Shown here: one piece after another, positions 8,488 through 16,990 of the stretch
Numbering within the stretch: the first letter of the stretch is position 1
How the letters are laid out: every line of letters begins with the position of its first letter
Source: CAZEJK01 sp964512045
GTDB lineage: Bacteria; Acidobacteriota; Thermoanaerobaculia; Thermoanaerobaculales; Sulfomarinibacteraceae
Length of the DNA: 64,000 nt
Assembly (NCBI GenBank): GCA_964512045.1
Contig: CAZEJK010000003.1
Location: 1 to 64,000, forward strand
Reading direction: 5' to 3'
The notes under the pieces: generated by a model
The model's database searches: none
The model's input: the letters and a program-made list of their open reading frames with translations, nothing else
What the model was told of the DNA's origin: nothing
Position numbers and translations under genes: made by a program

Positions 8488-8979
8488 TCAGTGGTCGAGG
8501 CGACCGCGGACCCACTCAACCAGCCCCCCACGGTGGACCATATCGAGTATGAACGGTGGCAACGGCGCAGTCTCGAGCTGAAGACCGCGAGCCTCGACGA
8601 GACCCCGGTCGGGGTAGAGGCGGATCAGATCGCCGGGCTGGACAGCCTGGAGCGCCTGAGGACAGCTGAGCACAGGCAGCCCGAGGTTGATGCAGTTCCG
8701 TCGGAAGATGCGGGCAAAGCTGACGCCGAGCACCGCTCGGATTCCCGAGGCCTTCATCGCCAGAGGTACGTGCTCGCGCGAGGATCCGACTCCGAAGTTC
8801 GCTCCCACAACCAGGATCGTCTCTCCGACGAGAAGATCGCGGAGCGAGGGGTCGAGCCCATCGAACAGATGGTGCTTCATCTGCTCCGGGTCATCGATGT
8901 TGAGGTACGGTCCCGGATAGAGGACGTCGGTATCGATGTTGTCCTCGGCAACGACGACAGCATGGCCCTGGATGGTCAT
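8488..8979 (-). CDS. LeuD-like aconitase-superfamily small subunit (cluster I)
   Basis: The 163-residue swivelling-domain protein carries NIDTDVLYPGPYL at the N-terminus and the substrate-loop motif GANFGVGSSREHVPLA (about residues 58-73), typical of isopropylmalate isomerase and related hydro-lyase small subunits. It pairs with the large subunit upstream, with which it overlaps by 4 bp. Because CoA-transferase and lyase genes surround it and no leucine-biosynthesis gene is present, a catabolic hydratase or isomerase of branched dicarboxylic acids (as with dimethylmaleate hydratase or citraconate-type enzymes) is more likely than leucine synthesis. That assignment is inference; the family is certain. 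Confidence 0.88.
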   Translation of the reverse strand: MTIQGHAVVVAEDNIDTDVLYPGPYLNIDDPEQMKHHLFDGLDPSLRDLLVGETILVVGANFGVGSSREHVPLAMKASGIRAVLGVSFARIFRRNCINLGLPVLSCPQALQAVQPGDLIRLYPDRGLVEARGLQLETAPLPPFILDMVHRGGLVEWVRGRLDH

Positions 8980-10250
8980 CGAGGCTCACCTTCAGTCAGC
9001 TCGGCTGGATGGATGATCTCACCGGCCACGGCGGCAGCGGCGGCGACCGATGCGTTGGCGAGGTAGATACGAGCCTCGGTGGAGCCCATCCGGCCTCTGA
9101 AGTTGCGGTTCGTGGTGGCCACCGCCGTTTCGTCGTTGGCCAGAATCCCCATGTGCCCGCCGAAGCACGCCCCGCACGTCGGGGTGGAGACGACGACGCC
9201 GGAGGTGACGAGGATGTCCACCAGACCTTCTGCGATGGCCTGCCGATAGACGCGCTGACTGGAGGGAACGACGATCGCACGGGTGCGAGGGTGGACCTTC
9301 TTGCCGTCCAGAACCGCCGCAGCCTGGCGGAGGTCTGTGATCGTTCCGTTGGAGCAGTTGCCGATATACACCTGGTGCACGGGCTGACCGGAGGCCTCGT
9401 GGAGCGGTGCGACGTTTCCGGGTGAAGACGGCATCGCTATGAGAGGCTCCAGGCGTGGCAGCTCGATGGTGATCCGTTGCTCGAACTGGGCGTCGGGATC
9501 GGACCGGACCGCGCTCCACGGTTCCACCCTGAGGCCAGCGAGGTACTGCTCGGTGAGATGATCGACTGGGAGCAGCCCCGTCTCTGCGCCGGCCTCGACC
9601 GCCATGTTCGCCACGGCGCGCCGCTCATCGAGGTTGAGGCAGTCGACGCCGTCGCCGGTGAACTCGAGAACGCAGCCGAGACCACCGGCGACACCGATAC
9701 GGTCGAGCACGGAGAGGATCACGTCCTTGCCAGTAACGAACGGTGCGGGTGAGCCTCGCAGCTCCACCTCGATCGTCGCTGGCACCTGCTGCCAGACCTG
9801 GCCGAGCGCGAGGGCACAGGCGATGTCGGTGGAACCGAGGCCGGTTCCGAACGCTCCGAGGGCGCCGTAGGTGCAGGTGTGGGAGTCTCCGCCGACGATC
9901 ACCATCCCCGGCCGGACAAACCCCTCCTCGATCAGCACCGCATGCTCGATGCCGCCCCGTCCCTGGTCGAAGAACACGACCTGCTGATCGTGGGACCATT
10001 CGCGCAGTCGCTTCTGGAGCTCGGCCGAGCGAACGTCCTTTGCCGGCATGAAGTGGTCGGCGACCATCACCACCCGTGCAGGATCGAAGACCCGAGTGGC
10101 GCCCATTCGCTCGAAGGCCGAAAAAGTGACGGGCCCGGAGACGTCGTTGGCGAGTACGAGATCGCAGCTGATGAGCGCGATGTCCCCCGGGCTCAGGTCG
10201 GTACGATCCGCATGGGAACCCAGGATCTTCTCAGCGACAGTCGAGGCCAC
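8976..10250 (-). CDS. LeuC-like aconitase-superfamily large subunit (cluster I)
   Basis: The 424-residue protein is the size of LeuC/HacA-type large subunits. It shows VGGDSHTCTYGALGAFGTGLGSTD in the core. The three [4Fe-4S] ligands are one Cys in GNCSNGTITDL and two in TPTCGACFGG. The TNRNFRGRMGS stretch is the usual substrate-binding segment. With the small subunit it should hydrate or isomerise a di- or tricarboxylic acid. It lies 81 bp downstream of the GntR gene on the same strand, probably in one operon, divergent from the CoA-transferase operon. A paralogous pair is encoded at 28.2-30.0 kb. Confidence 0.9.
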   Translation of the reverse strand: MASTVAEKILGSHADRTDLSPGDIALISCDLVLANDVSGPVTFSAFERMGATRVFDPARVVMVADHFMPAKDVRSAELQKRLREWSHDQQVVFFDQGRGGIEHAVLIEEGFVRPGMVIVGGDSHTCTYGALGAFGTGLGSTDIACALALGQVWQQVPATIEVELRGSPAPFVTGKDVILSVLDRIGVAGGLGCVLEFTGDGVDCLNLDERRAVANMAVEAGAETGLLPVDHLTEQYLAGLRVEPWSAVRSDPDAQFEQRITIELPRLEPLIAMPSSPGNVAPLHEASGQPVHQVYIGNCSNGTITDLRQAAAVLDGKKVHPRTRAIVVPSSQRVYRQAIAEGLVDILVTSGVVVSTPTCGACFGGHMGILANDETAVATTNRNFRGRMGSTEARIYLANASVAAAAAVAGEIIHPAELTEGEPR

Positions 10251-10331
10251 AACGCCTCCTCTCTGTATGCCGGCACGCTCTCCCGAGTGCTGAGACGTGC
10301 CGGGAGACGGTGATGCCCAGCACAGAGGCCG

Positions 10332-11177
10332 TCAGCCCAAATCGTCTTCGTGAGCCTCGGGCTCATCGCGCAGAGACCACCTCGTGGTGCCGTCCGGGGA
10401 CTCCTCCGACCAGGTCAGGCGAAGCGTGAACGCATGCATGTCGCTCCGATAGTAGATCACCGGGGTCTCGACCGGATCGCCGTTCGCATCGCGGATCAGG
10501 TAGTTGACCTGGAGTAGCGGAGCCCCGATGCGGACCTCGAGCCAGCGGGCCAGGTTGGAGTCGGCCACGGTCGCGCGGACGTGCTCGTCCGCATCGCCCA
10601 GTCGGATGCCGTGGTTCTTCTGCAAATAGCGCAGCATCGAACCGCGTTCCCACTCGGCAGCGCTGATACCGCGTCCGATCTCGAGCGGTAGCGTGTTGAT
10701 GATGTAGCAGTATGGATGCTCCTTGTAGTAGCGGACGCGGTAGACCCTGAGGACGGGTGCTCCGGGCTCCATTCCAAGCGCCGCTGCCTCCTGTGGTGGG
10801 AGCGTTACCTCGCGCAGCTCGATCAGTCGGGGAGACGTCGCCAGGCCCATGGCGATCAGACCGTTCAGGGTCCCGTCCATCTCCAGGTTGCCGGTGAACT
10901 CCGGTGTCCGGGCGACGAACGTGCCGCGCCCCGCCTCACGGCGGATCAGGCCTTCCTCTCGCAAGTGCTGGAGGGCACCGCGGACGGTGGCTCGGCTGAC
11001 CCCGTACTGCTCCACGAGCTCCGCTTCGGTGGGGATCTTCCCCCCTATAGGGAATCGGCCGGAGATGATGCTCTCGCGAAGAACTGTCGCCAGCTGATAG
11101 TACAGCGGGACCCCGCTCTCGACGAAGCTCACGGTGGAAACATCGGTATCGGGCGTCGGCGGGTTGTTCGGGATCAT
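10332..11177 (-). CDS. GntR-family (HutC/UTRA-type) transcriptional regulator
   Basis: The 281-residue protein has an N-terminal winged helix (PLYYQLATVLRESIISGRFPIG, then TEAELVEQYGVSRATVRGAL and a REAGRGTFVA wing). A C-terminal UTRA effector domain follows (from about residue 100; PVLRVYRVRYYKEHPYCYI, YFLRDA-like YLIRDANGDPVETPVIYYRSD). UTRA domains usually bind small organic acids or sugars. I chose the ATG at 11177 because the conserved domain begins shortly after it; an ATG-equivalent at 11252 would add 25 unconserved residues. It is divergent from the CoA-transferase operon and is the nearest regulator to operator-like sites at 11262-11285 and 11346-11359. Confidence 0.88.
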   Translation of the reverse strand: MIPNNPPTPDTDVSTVSFVESGVPLYYQLATVLRESIISGRFPIGGKIPTEAELVEQYGVSRATVRGALQHLREEGLIRREAGRGTFVARTPEFTGNLEMDGTLNGLIAMGLATSPRLIELREVTLPPQEAAALGMEPGAPVLRVYRVRYYKEHPYCYIINTLPLEIGRGISAAEWERGSMLRYLQKNHGIRLGDADEHVRATVADSNLARWLEVRIGAPLLQVNYLIRDANGDPVETPVIYYRSDMHAFTLRLTWSEESPDGTTRWSLRDEPEAHEDDLG

Positions 11178-11261
11178 GGTGCACCAACCTTGACAGCTTC
11201 GACAGTAGACGTGCGAGGGCGATGGGCGCCATACACGCTCGGATAGTACCACGCATCGCGC

Positions 11262-11285
11262 GTATCGACGTTTTCTCGTCGATAC
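11262..11285. promoter_or_regulatory. 9-bp inverted repeat upstream of the GntR gene
   Basis: GTATCGACG (11262-11270) and CGTCGATAC (11277-11285) form an exact inverted repeat with a 6-bp spacer. It lies 85 bp upstream of the GntR start, beside a possible -10 (TACTAT on the minus strand, 11243-11248). It is a good candidate for an autoregulatory GntR operator, though it differs from the classical HutC consensus. Confidence 0.45.
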
Positions 11286-11330
11286 TTCGCTCTTTTCACC
11301 TTGGTGCGCGATGGAATCTGAGAGCCCCAG

Positions 11331-11367
11331 TTGACAGATTGCACGGACATTAGGACAATATTACAAT
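11331..11367 (+). promoter_or_regulatory. Promoter of CoA-transferase operon with 14-bp operator-like site
   Basis: TTGACA (11331-11336) and GACAAT (11354-11359) are separated by 17 bp; an overlapping alternative is TTGCAC (11339-11344), 17 bp, TACAAT (11362-11367). The minus strand of 11346-11359 reads ATTGTCCTAATGTC, a weak member of the palindrome family best seen at 63958-63971. Apart from this promoter and the repeat at 11262-11285, I see nothing in the 378-bp gap 11178-11555. Confidence 0.55.
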
Positions 11368-11555
11368 AGAGCTGCCCGAGTGGGAAGTTGGAAGCCTCTT
11401 GGGGGTGACATGTCGTGTGCCAGATCGTTCGTTTACAAAACGGGTTATCGGCCTCACGCGGTGCGTCGGGGGCTCGGCAGACGTCGGCTCAGAATGGCGA
11501 CGACGGTGAGCGTGGGTGGTCCCGCTCGGGGGACGGAAATGGATGGTGAGCTCCG

Positions 11556-12752
11556 ATGACGACGAGGCCTCTCGACGGGGTAAAGGTGCTCGAGCTCGGA
11601 CAGCTGATGGCTGGCCCTTTTGCTGGAACACTGCTGGGCTACTTCGGCGCAGAGATCATCAAGGTCGAGCCGCCGGGCCGCGGCGACGCGGTTCGCGGTT
11701 GGCGGGCTGTCGAGGGGGATACCTCTCTGTGGTGGTACAGCCTCGGGCGGAACAAGAAGTCAGTGACCGTCAACCTGAAAAGCGAACGTGGTCGGGAGGT
11801 CGTTCGTCAGCTGGCAGCGCAGGTGGACGTGCTCCTCGAGAACTTCCGACCAGGAACGATGGAGTCGTGGGGGCTCGGTCCTGAGGAGCTGCGGGCACTG
11901 AACCCGGGGTTGGTCTATGCGCGCGTTTCCGGGTACGGCCAAGACGGACCGTATGCGTCGCGTCCGGGGTATGCCAGCGTCTGCGAGGGCGTGGGTGGAA
12001 TGCGATACGTCAACGGCTTTTCCGGTCAGCCGCCCGTGCGTGCCAACTTGAGTCTTGGAGATTCTCTGACAGGTCTGCACACGGCGTTCGGGATCTTGCT
12101 GGCGTTGATGCACCGCGACAAGAGTGCCGAGCACCGCGGGCAGGTCGTTGATGTGGCGATCTATGAGGCGGTCTACAACATGATGGAAGCGGTGGTTCCG
12201 GAGTACGACCGGCTCGGGCTCGTACGAGAGCCTTCCGGCACCACGATCACGGGAGTCGTGCCCACCAACACGTACCCGTGCAGCGACGGCAAGTACGTTA
12301 TCATCGGCGGCAACGGTGACTCGATCTTCAAGCGGTTGATGTGTGCGGCTGACCGTCCTGACATGGCAAACGATCCGGAGCTGGCGGACAACGCGGGCCG
12401 AGTCCAGCACCAGGAGCGCGTGGATGGTGCGATTGCAGAGTGGACGCGAACCCTGTCGGCAACCGAGGTGTTGCGGGTCCTTGAGCAGGCGCGCGTGCCC
12501 GCCGGTCTCATCTTCAGCGTCGAGGACATGGTGAACGATCCTCACTTTCACGCCCGGGGGCTGTTCGAGGTCGTTCCCGCAGGCGGCAAGCCGCTCAAGC
12601 TGCCGGCCGTCATCCCCAAGCTCACCGAGACGCCCGGACGCACGGACTGGGCCGGACCGGAGGTCGGCGAGCACACGGAGGAGGTGTTGAGCCGGCTGCT
12701 CGGTCTGAGCGAGCACGAGATCGACACGCTTCGTCAGGAAGGAGTGCTGTAG
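11556..12752 (+). CDS. CaiB/BaiF-family (family III) CoA-transferase, cluster I
   Basis: The 398-residue protein has the family start LDGVKVLELGQLMAGPFAGTLL, the CoA-binding GAEIIKVEPPGRGDAVR, and NKKSVTVNLKS. The expected catalytic aspartate is Asp169 in SLGDSLTG, aligned with Asp169 of formyl-CoA transferase. Family III enzymes move CoA between carboxylic acids through an aspartyl-CoA anhydride or thioester. It is the first gene of an operon with an isochorismatase-type hydrolase, VOC and HMG-CoA-lyase-like genes (3-bp gap, then 4-bp overlaps), so it probably activates the acid that the lyase cleaves. The substrate is unknown. Confidence 0.92.
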   Translation: MTTRPLDGVKVLELGQLMAGPFAGTLLGYFGAEIIKVEPPGRGDAVRGWRAVEGDTSLWWYSLGRNKKSVTVNLKSERGREVVRQLAAQVDVLLENFRPGTMESWGLGPEELRALNPGLVYARVSGYGQDGPYASRPGYASVCEGVGGMRYVNGFSGQPPVRANLSLGDSLTGLHTAFGILLALMHRDKSAEHRGQVVDVAIYEAVYNMMEAVVPEYDRLGLVREPSGTTITGVVPTNTYPCSDGKYVIIGGNGDSIFKRLMCAADRPDMANDPELADNAGRVQHQERVDGAIAEWTRTLSATEVLRVLEQARVPAGLIFSVEDMVNDPHFHARGLFEVVPAGGKPLKLPAVIPKLTETPGRTDWAGPEVGEHTEEVLSRLLGLSEHEIDTLRQEGVL

Positions 12753-12755
12753 GGC

Positions 12756-13430
12756 ATGTCGTCGACACCAGATGATCACGAGCCCGCGGCGGAGGTGCTC
12801 GCGCAGTACCGGGCGAAAGGCCTGGCGGGGCGGGTCGGATTCGGTCGGTGCTCGGCCGTTCTGGTGGTTGACTTCATCGTTGGGTTTACCGACCCGCGAT
12901 CGCCACTCGGAAGCCCGCTGGATTCCGAAGTGGAGGCGACATGCCGACTTCTGGCTGCAGCCCGGGCTGTCGCCGTGCCGGTGTACTTCACGACGACTGT
13001 GTACGATCCCTCTCTCACCGATGCGGGGCTGTTCATCCGAAAGGTCCCTGCGCTCGGAGAGCTGCTGCGTGACAGCGGGTGGGTTGAGCTCGATCCGCGG
13101 CTCGGCCGAACGAGCTCCGAGCTGGTCGTGGAAAAGCGCTACGCCTCGGCGTTCTTCGCCACGCATCTCGCGTCGATCCTGACAGCTGCGAGCTGCGACA
13201 CGGTGATCGTGTGCGGGTGCACGACCAGTGGCTGTGTTCGCGCGACGGTGGTGGATGCTCTGCAGCATGGTTTTCGAGCGATCGTGCCCCGCGAGTGTGT
13301 CGGCGATCGGGCTGCCGCACAGCACCGCGCCAACCTGATTGACATCGACGGGAAGTACGGTGATGTCGAGGATCTGGAAACGGTTTTGAGGTGGATCCAG
13401 GAAACCAGCGACGGTGGGAGGGGGTCGTGA
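12756..13430 (+). CDS. Isochorismatase-family amidohydrolase (N-carbamoylsarcosine amidase-like)
   Basis: The 224-residue cysteine hydrolase keeps the triad of its family: Asp in VLVVDFIVGF, Lys in VVEKRYASAFFAT, and Cys in VCGCTTSGCVRAT. The FTDPRSPLGSPLDSE stretch is typical of N-carbamoylsarcosine amidase and maleamate amidase relatives, which hydrolyse a carbamoyl or amide group to release ammonia. It starts 3 bp after the CoA-transferase stop. HyuA/HyuB, in the same cluster, open cyclic ureas or imides and would give exactly the kind of product such an amidase uses (inference). The exact substrate is not predictable. Confidence 0.85.
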   Translation: MSSTPDDHEPAAEVLAQYRAKGLAGRVGFGRCSAVLVVDFIVGFTDPRSPLGSPLDSEVEATCRLLAAARAVAVPVYFTTTVYDPSLTDAGLFIRKVPALGELLRDSGWVELDPRLGRTSSELVVEKRYASAFFATHLASILTAASCDTVIVCGCTTSGCVRATVVDALQHGFRAIVPRECVGDRAAAQHRANLIDIDGKYGDVEDLETVLRWIQETSDGGRGS

Positions 13431-13846
13431 GCCGCCCGGTCGCTCAGAGGGTCCACCACGTCGACATCGTGGTCCGCGATCTCGACCGTGCGGTCAAACG
13501 GTACCAAGCCGTGCTCGGTCTCCGCCCGGGGCCCCGAGAGCGGCTGCCAGAGCGTGGAGTCGAGCTGGTGCGGTTCCGAGTGGGCGAGACCTGGATTGTT
13601 CTGGTGGAACCGACTGCCCGCAGCGGGCAGGTGTGGGAGTTCCTGAACGCCAACGGCGAAGGTTTCTTCCACATAGCGATCGAGTTCGACGACGTCGTCG
13701 CCGCAGCCTCTGCAGTGGAGGCCGACGGTATCCGGTTGCTGCGTCCGTGGCCCCGACACGGGCTCGACGGTTGGAAGCTCGTCGACCTTGCCGTTGAGGA
13801 TACGGCGGGGGCGATGCTCCAGCTGGCCGAGGTTCAGGAGGAATGA
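13427..13846 (+). CDS. VOC (glyoxalase-like) protein, methylmalonyl-CoA-epimerase type
   Basis: The 139-residue single-domain VOC protein begins RVHHVDIVVRDLDRAVKRYQAVLG, with a metal-ligand His in the first strand. It ends with LLRPWPRHGLDGWKLVDLAVEDTAGAMLQL, where a Glu ligand usually sits near the end. I chose the GTG at 13427, which follows GGGAGGGGG and overlaps the preceding stop (GTGA), over an ATG at 13391 buried in the upstream gene. It overlaps the next gene by 4 bp. VOC enzymes include epimerases, dioxygenases and lyases; an epimerase of an acyl-CoA intermediate would fit the neighbours, but that is inference. Confidence 0.75.
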   Translation: MSRPVAQRVHHVDIVVRDLDRAVKRYQAVLGLRPGPRERLPERGVELVRFRVGETWIVLVEPTARSGQVWEFLNANGEGFFHIAIEFDDVVAAASAVEADGIRLLRPWPRHGLDGWKLVDLAVEDTAGAMLQLAEVQEE

Positions 13847-14784
13847 TGGTGGTTCCGGAGTCCGTGACCGTTGTCGAGGTCGGACCCCGTGACGGCTTCC
13901 AGGTTGAGCAGAAGCTGATACCCACGGAGCTGAAGATCCAGGTGATCAACGAGCTCGCCGATGCGGGAGTCCGCAAGATCGAGGCGACCTCGTTCGTCAG
14001 CCCGAAGATGGTGCCACAGCTCGCCGACGCGGCGGAGGTGATGGCTGGCGTGACGCGCCGGCCGGGCGTGCGCTTCACCGCGCTTGTTCCGAACCTGAAG
14101 GGTGCAGAACGTGCCCTCGAGGCGGGCGCCGACGGTGTGCGCCTCGTCGTGACCAGCACGGAGACGTACAACCGCAAGAACGTCGGGATGAGCGTCGAGC
14201 AGTCCCTCGGTGTGTGCCGTGAGATCTTGCATCGGGTTCACGGGTCGTCGATGTCGGTAGAGGCGGTGATCGCGCTGGCGTTCGGCTGCCCGTTCGAAGG
14301 TCCGGTGTCCGAGGAGCGGGTGGTCGAGCTGGCGCACCGCTTCGTGGAGATGGGAATCCGCGAGCTCTCGATCGCCGACTCCGTAGGCCTCGCTAACCCC
14401 GCTCAAGTGCAACGCACCATGGCGCGCCTGCGCGACGAGCTGGACGGAGTGGAGCTTTCGATGCACCTGCACGACACACGAGGTCTGGGTCTTGCCAACG
14501 CCCTCGCGGCGATGCAGGTGGGCATCGGGATCTTCGACTCGTCGATCGGGGGCCTCGGAGGCTGTCCTGTGCTCAGTAACGGTGCGGGCAACATCGCCAC
14601 TGAGGACTTGGTCAACATGTGTGAGGAGATGCGAGTGGCGACCGGGGTCGATATCGCAGCTGTGCAACGAACCTCGAAGAGGCTCCGAGAGTTCCTGGAT
14701 CGACAGCTGGCCAGTCGAGTGTTGGACGCCGGCACACCGTCCCAGCTGTACTCGAGAATCGAAAGGGAGGCGGCTCAGACGTGA
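13843..14784 (+). CDS. HMG-CoA lyase-like aldolase, cluster I
   Basis: The 313-residue DRE-TIM-type protein has the catalytic Arg in VGPRDGFQ, IEATSFVSPKMVPQLAD, the metal ligands in HLHDTRGLGLAN, and the signature loop GGLGGCPVLSNGAGNIATEDL with the essential Cys. HMG-CoA lyases split branched 3-hydroxyacyl-CoA esters into acetyl-CoA and a keto acid; relatives act on citramalyl-CoA-like substrates. Its 4-bp overlap with the VOC gene and linkage to a CoA-transferase and a LeuCD-like pair suggest cleavage of a CoA ester of a 2- or 3-hydroxy dicarboxylic acid. The paralogue at 30019-30939 has the same context. Confidence 0.9.
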   Translation: MMVVPESVTVVEVGPRDGFQVEQKLIPTELKIQVINELADAGVRKIEATSFVSPKMVPQLADAAEVMAGVTRRPGVRFTALVPNLKGAERALEAGADGVRLVVTSTETYNRKNVGMSVEQSLGVCREILHRVHGSSMSVEAVIALAFGCPFEGPVSEERVVELAHRFVEMGIRELSIADSVGLANPAQVQRTMARLRDELDGVELSMHLHDTRGLGLANALAAMQVGIGIFDSSIGGLGGCPVLSNGAGNIATEDLVNMCEEMRVATGVDIAAVQRTSKRLREFLDRQLASRVLDAGTPSQLYSRIEREAAQT

Positions 14785-14901
14785 CGTGAGAAATCCGCTC
14801 GTCGACCGGTTGTGTGGTCGCGGTACCTCCGGTCGGATCCGAGCGACATCGTGCGCGGACTCGCGCACCCAAGGAGCAGGGCACAGTCGGAAGGAGGAGT
14901 G

Positions 14902-16986
14902 ATGGCCTATCGACTCGGCGTAGATGTTGGCGGCACCTTTACAGACCTGATGTTGGTCGAAGATGAGACGGGTGCCGCCTTTCGCGTGAAGACTCCGTCG
15001 ACGCCGGCGGACCCTTCTGAGGGGGTTCTCGTTGGAGTTCGACGGATCCTACCGGAAGCCGGCGCGAACCCGTCGCAGGTTGCGAGCATCATGCACGGAA
15101 CGACGGTGGCGACCAACGCGGTGCTCGAGAGCAAGGGGGCGAGGGTCGGTCTGATCACCACCGAGGGGTTCGGCCAGATCCTTCACCTTGCGCGGTCGCA
15201 GACCCCGGGACCGTTGGCCGGCTGGATCATCATGATCAAGCCGGACCCGCCAGCGGCGTTGGAGGACACGCGCGAGGCTCAAGAGCGGATGTCGGCTCTG
15301 GGCGAGGTGGTCAAGCCGATCGATCCGGAGCAGATCAGGGAGATCGTGACCGACCTGGTCGACTCCGGCGCGGAGTCGCTCACCGTGTCGTTGATCAACT
15401 CGTACGCGAACTCGGAGCACGAGAGGGAGATCGGCCGGATCATCTCGAAGCTGTACCCGGACTTCCCGGTCACACTGTCCTCAGACGTGCTGCCCGAGTT
15501 CCGAGAGTACGAACGGACACTCACGGCGTGCATGAACTCGTACGTGCGCCCGAAGGTGGGCGGCTATCTCAAGAACCTCGTGGGCTCTCTCAGAGAGGAC
15601 GGAGTCAAGGGAGAGGTAAATATCCTCCGGTCCGACGCTGGTCTGATGACCTCCGAGGTAACCCAGGAGAAGCCGGTGTACGCGATTCTCTCCGGTCCAT
15701 CGGGGGGAGTGGCCGGTGCTCTGGCGGTGGCCAAGAGGGCTGGGTTCGATGACATCTTGACCTTCGACATGGGAGGAACGTCGACCGACGTTGCCCTGTG
15801 TCAGAACGGTCAGCCGGGGCTCGCTCGGGAAACCGAGCTCGGCCTGTTCAGAGTGAAGGTGCCGAGTGTGAACGTGCACTCGGTCGGTGCCGGCGGCGGA
15901 TCGATCGCCCACGTTCCGGAGCTGACCAAAGCGCTCCGCGTTGGACCGCAGTCGGCGGGAGCGGATCCCGGACCGGCCTGCTACGGCAAGGGCGGCACAG
16001 AGCCTGCGGTTACCGACGCCAACGTCGTGGTAGGGCACTTGCCGCATCAGATCCTGGGCGGCGAGATGGTGCTCGATGCCAAAGCCGCGGAGGCGGCGGT
16101 CGCCAAGGTTGGGGAGTCGCTCGGCCTGGACGTGTACCAGGCCGCAGCCGGTATCCTCGACATCGTCAACGAGAACATGGCGGGAGCGTTGCGCATCGTT
16201 TCGGTGGCGCGCGGCTACGATCCCCGTGACTTCGCACTCGTCGCCTTCGGTGGGGCCGGACCGATGCACGCCAACGCGGTGGCCAAGCTGATGGGCTCGT
16301 TTCCGGTCATCGTGCCGCCGGCGCCGGGCGTGCTGTGCGCCGAGGGAGATCTCGTCGCGGACTTCCGCGAAGAGTTCGCCCGAACGTTTATCCGCACTGT
16401 GAACTCGGTCGACTCACAGGAGATCGTGCAGATCCTCGCCGAGCTCGGCAAGGAGGCGATGGGATGGTTGGCTCGGGAGGGCGTGTCCGAAGAACGCCGC
16501 GTGCTCACCTACAGTGTGGATACGCGGTACTACCGTCAGGGCTATGAGATTCCGATCGAGGTCGAGCTGGACGAGCTGTCGGAGAAGGGTACCGGTTTTC
16601 TCGTGCAGCGGTTTAACGGCATGCATGAGCAGTTCTACGGCTTCCGGATGGAGCACACCGAGTGTGAGATCGTGAACTTGCGGGCGGTGGGCATCGGTAA
16701 GGTGCCAGATCCCCGTGTGTTCACCGAGCACGAGCTCGGATCGGCGGATCCGAGCGCTGCCGTGGTCGGCGATCATCAGGTGTACCTGGACGGTCAGTGG
16801 GTTCCGACCAAGGTATACGACCGTGGGAAGCTGACCGCGGGCAACCGAGTGGCCGGACCTGCAGTGATCACGGAGTTCGATTCGACAACGGTGGTGCTGT
16901 CCGGGTTTACCGCCGAGGTCGATCGTTTCCTGAACATTCTCATCCGTCCGAACGGGGACGCCACGAACACGACGAGAGAGGGCTAG
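14902..16986 (+). CDS. HyuA-type hydantoinase/oxoprolinase subunit A
   Basis: The 694-residue protein starts MAYRLGVDVGGTFTDLML, the ASKHA-type nucleotide-binding N-terminus of hydantoinase A. It continues with MHGTTVATNAVLE and the central SGPSGGVAGALAVAKRAG and FDMGGTSTDVAL motifs. It pairs with the B subunit 4 bp downstream. The family couples ATP hydrolysis to opening of cyclic amides (N-methylhydantoin, 5-oxoproline), and other members are acetone or acetophenone carboxylases. I chose the ATG at 14902, with AAGGAGGAG before it. The amidase gene in the same cluster favours ring hydrolysis over carboxylation; no third, small carboxylase subunit is visible. Confidence 0.9.
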   Translation: MAYRLGVDVGGTFTDLMLVEDETGAAFRVKTPSTPADPSEGVLVGVRRILPEAGANPSQVASIMHGTTVATNAVLESKGARVGLITTEGFGQILHLARSQTPGPLAGWIIMIKPDPPAALEDTREAQERMSALGEVVKPIDPEQIREIVTDLVDSGAESLTVSLINSYANSEHEREIGRIISKLYPDFPVTLSSDVLPEFREYERTLTACMNSYVRPKVGGYLKNLVGSLREDGVKGEVNILRSDAGLMTSEVTQEKPVYAILSGPSGGVAGALAVAKRAGFDDILTFDMGGTSTDVALCQNGQPGLARETELGLFRVKVPSVNVHSVGAGGGSIAHVPELTKALRVGPQSAGADPGPACYGKGGTEPAVTDANVVVGHLPHQILGGEMVLDAKAAEAAVAKVGESLGLDVYQAAAGILDIVNENMAGALRIVSVARGYDPRDFALVAFGGAGPMHANAVAKLMGSFPVIVPPAPGVLCAEGDLVADFREEFARTFIRTVNSVDSQEIVQILAELGKEAMGWLAREGVSEERRVLTYSVDTRYYRQGYEIPIEVELDELSEKGTGFLVQRFNGMHEQFYGFRMEHTECEIVNLRAVGIGKVPDPRVFTEHELGSADPSAAVVGDHQVYLDGQWVPTKVYDRGKLTAGNRVAGPAVITEFDSTTVVLSGFTAEVDRFLNILIRPNGDATNTTREG

Positions 16987-16990
16987 AGCT

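Noticed and set aside
8488..10250. LeuCD as leucine biosynthesis genes
   Set aside because: No leuA or leuB nearby, and CoA-transferase/lyase neighbours occur with both LeuCD pairs, so a catabolic role is favoured.
11760..13325. Long open minus-strand frame across the CoA-transferase and amidase genes
   Set aside because: Antisense shadow; both plus-strand genes have complete motifs.
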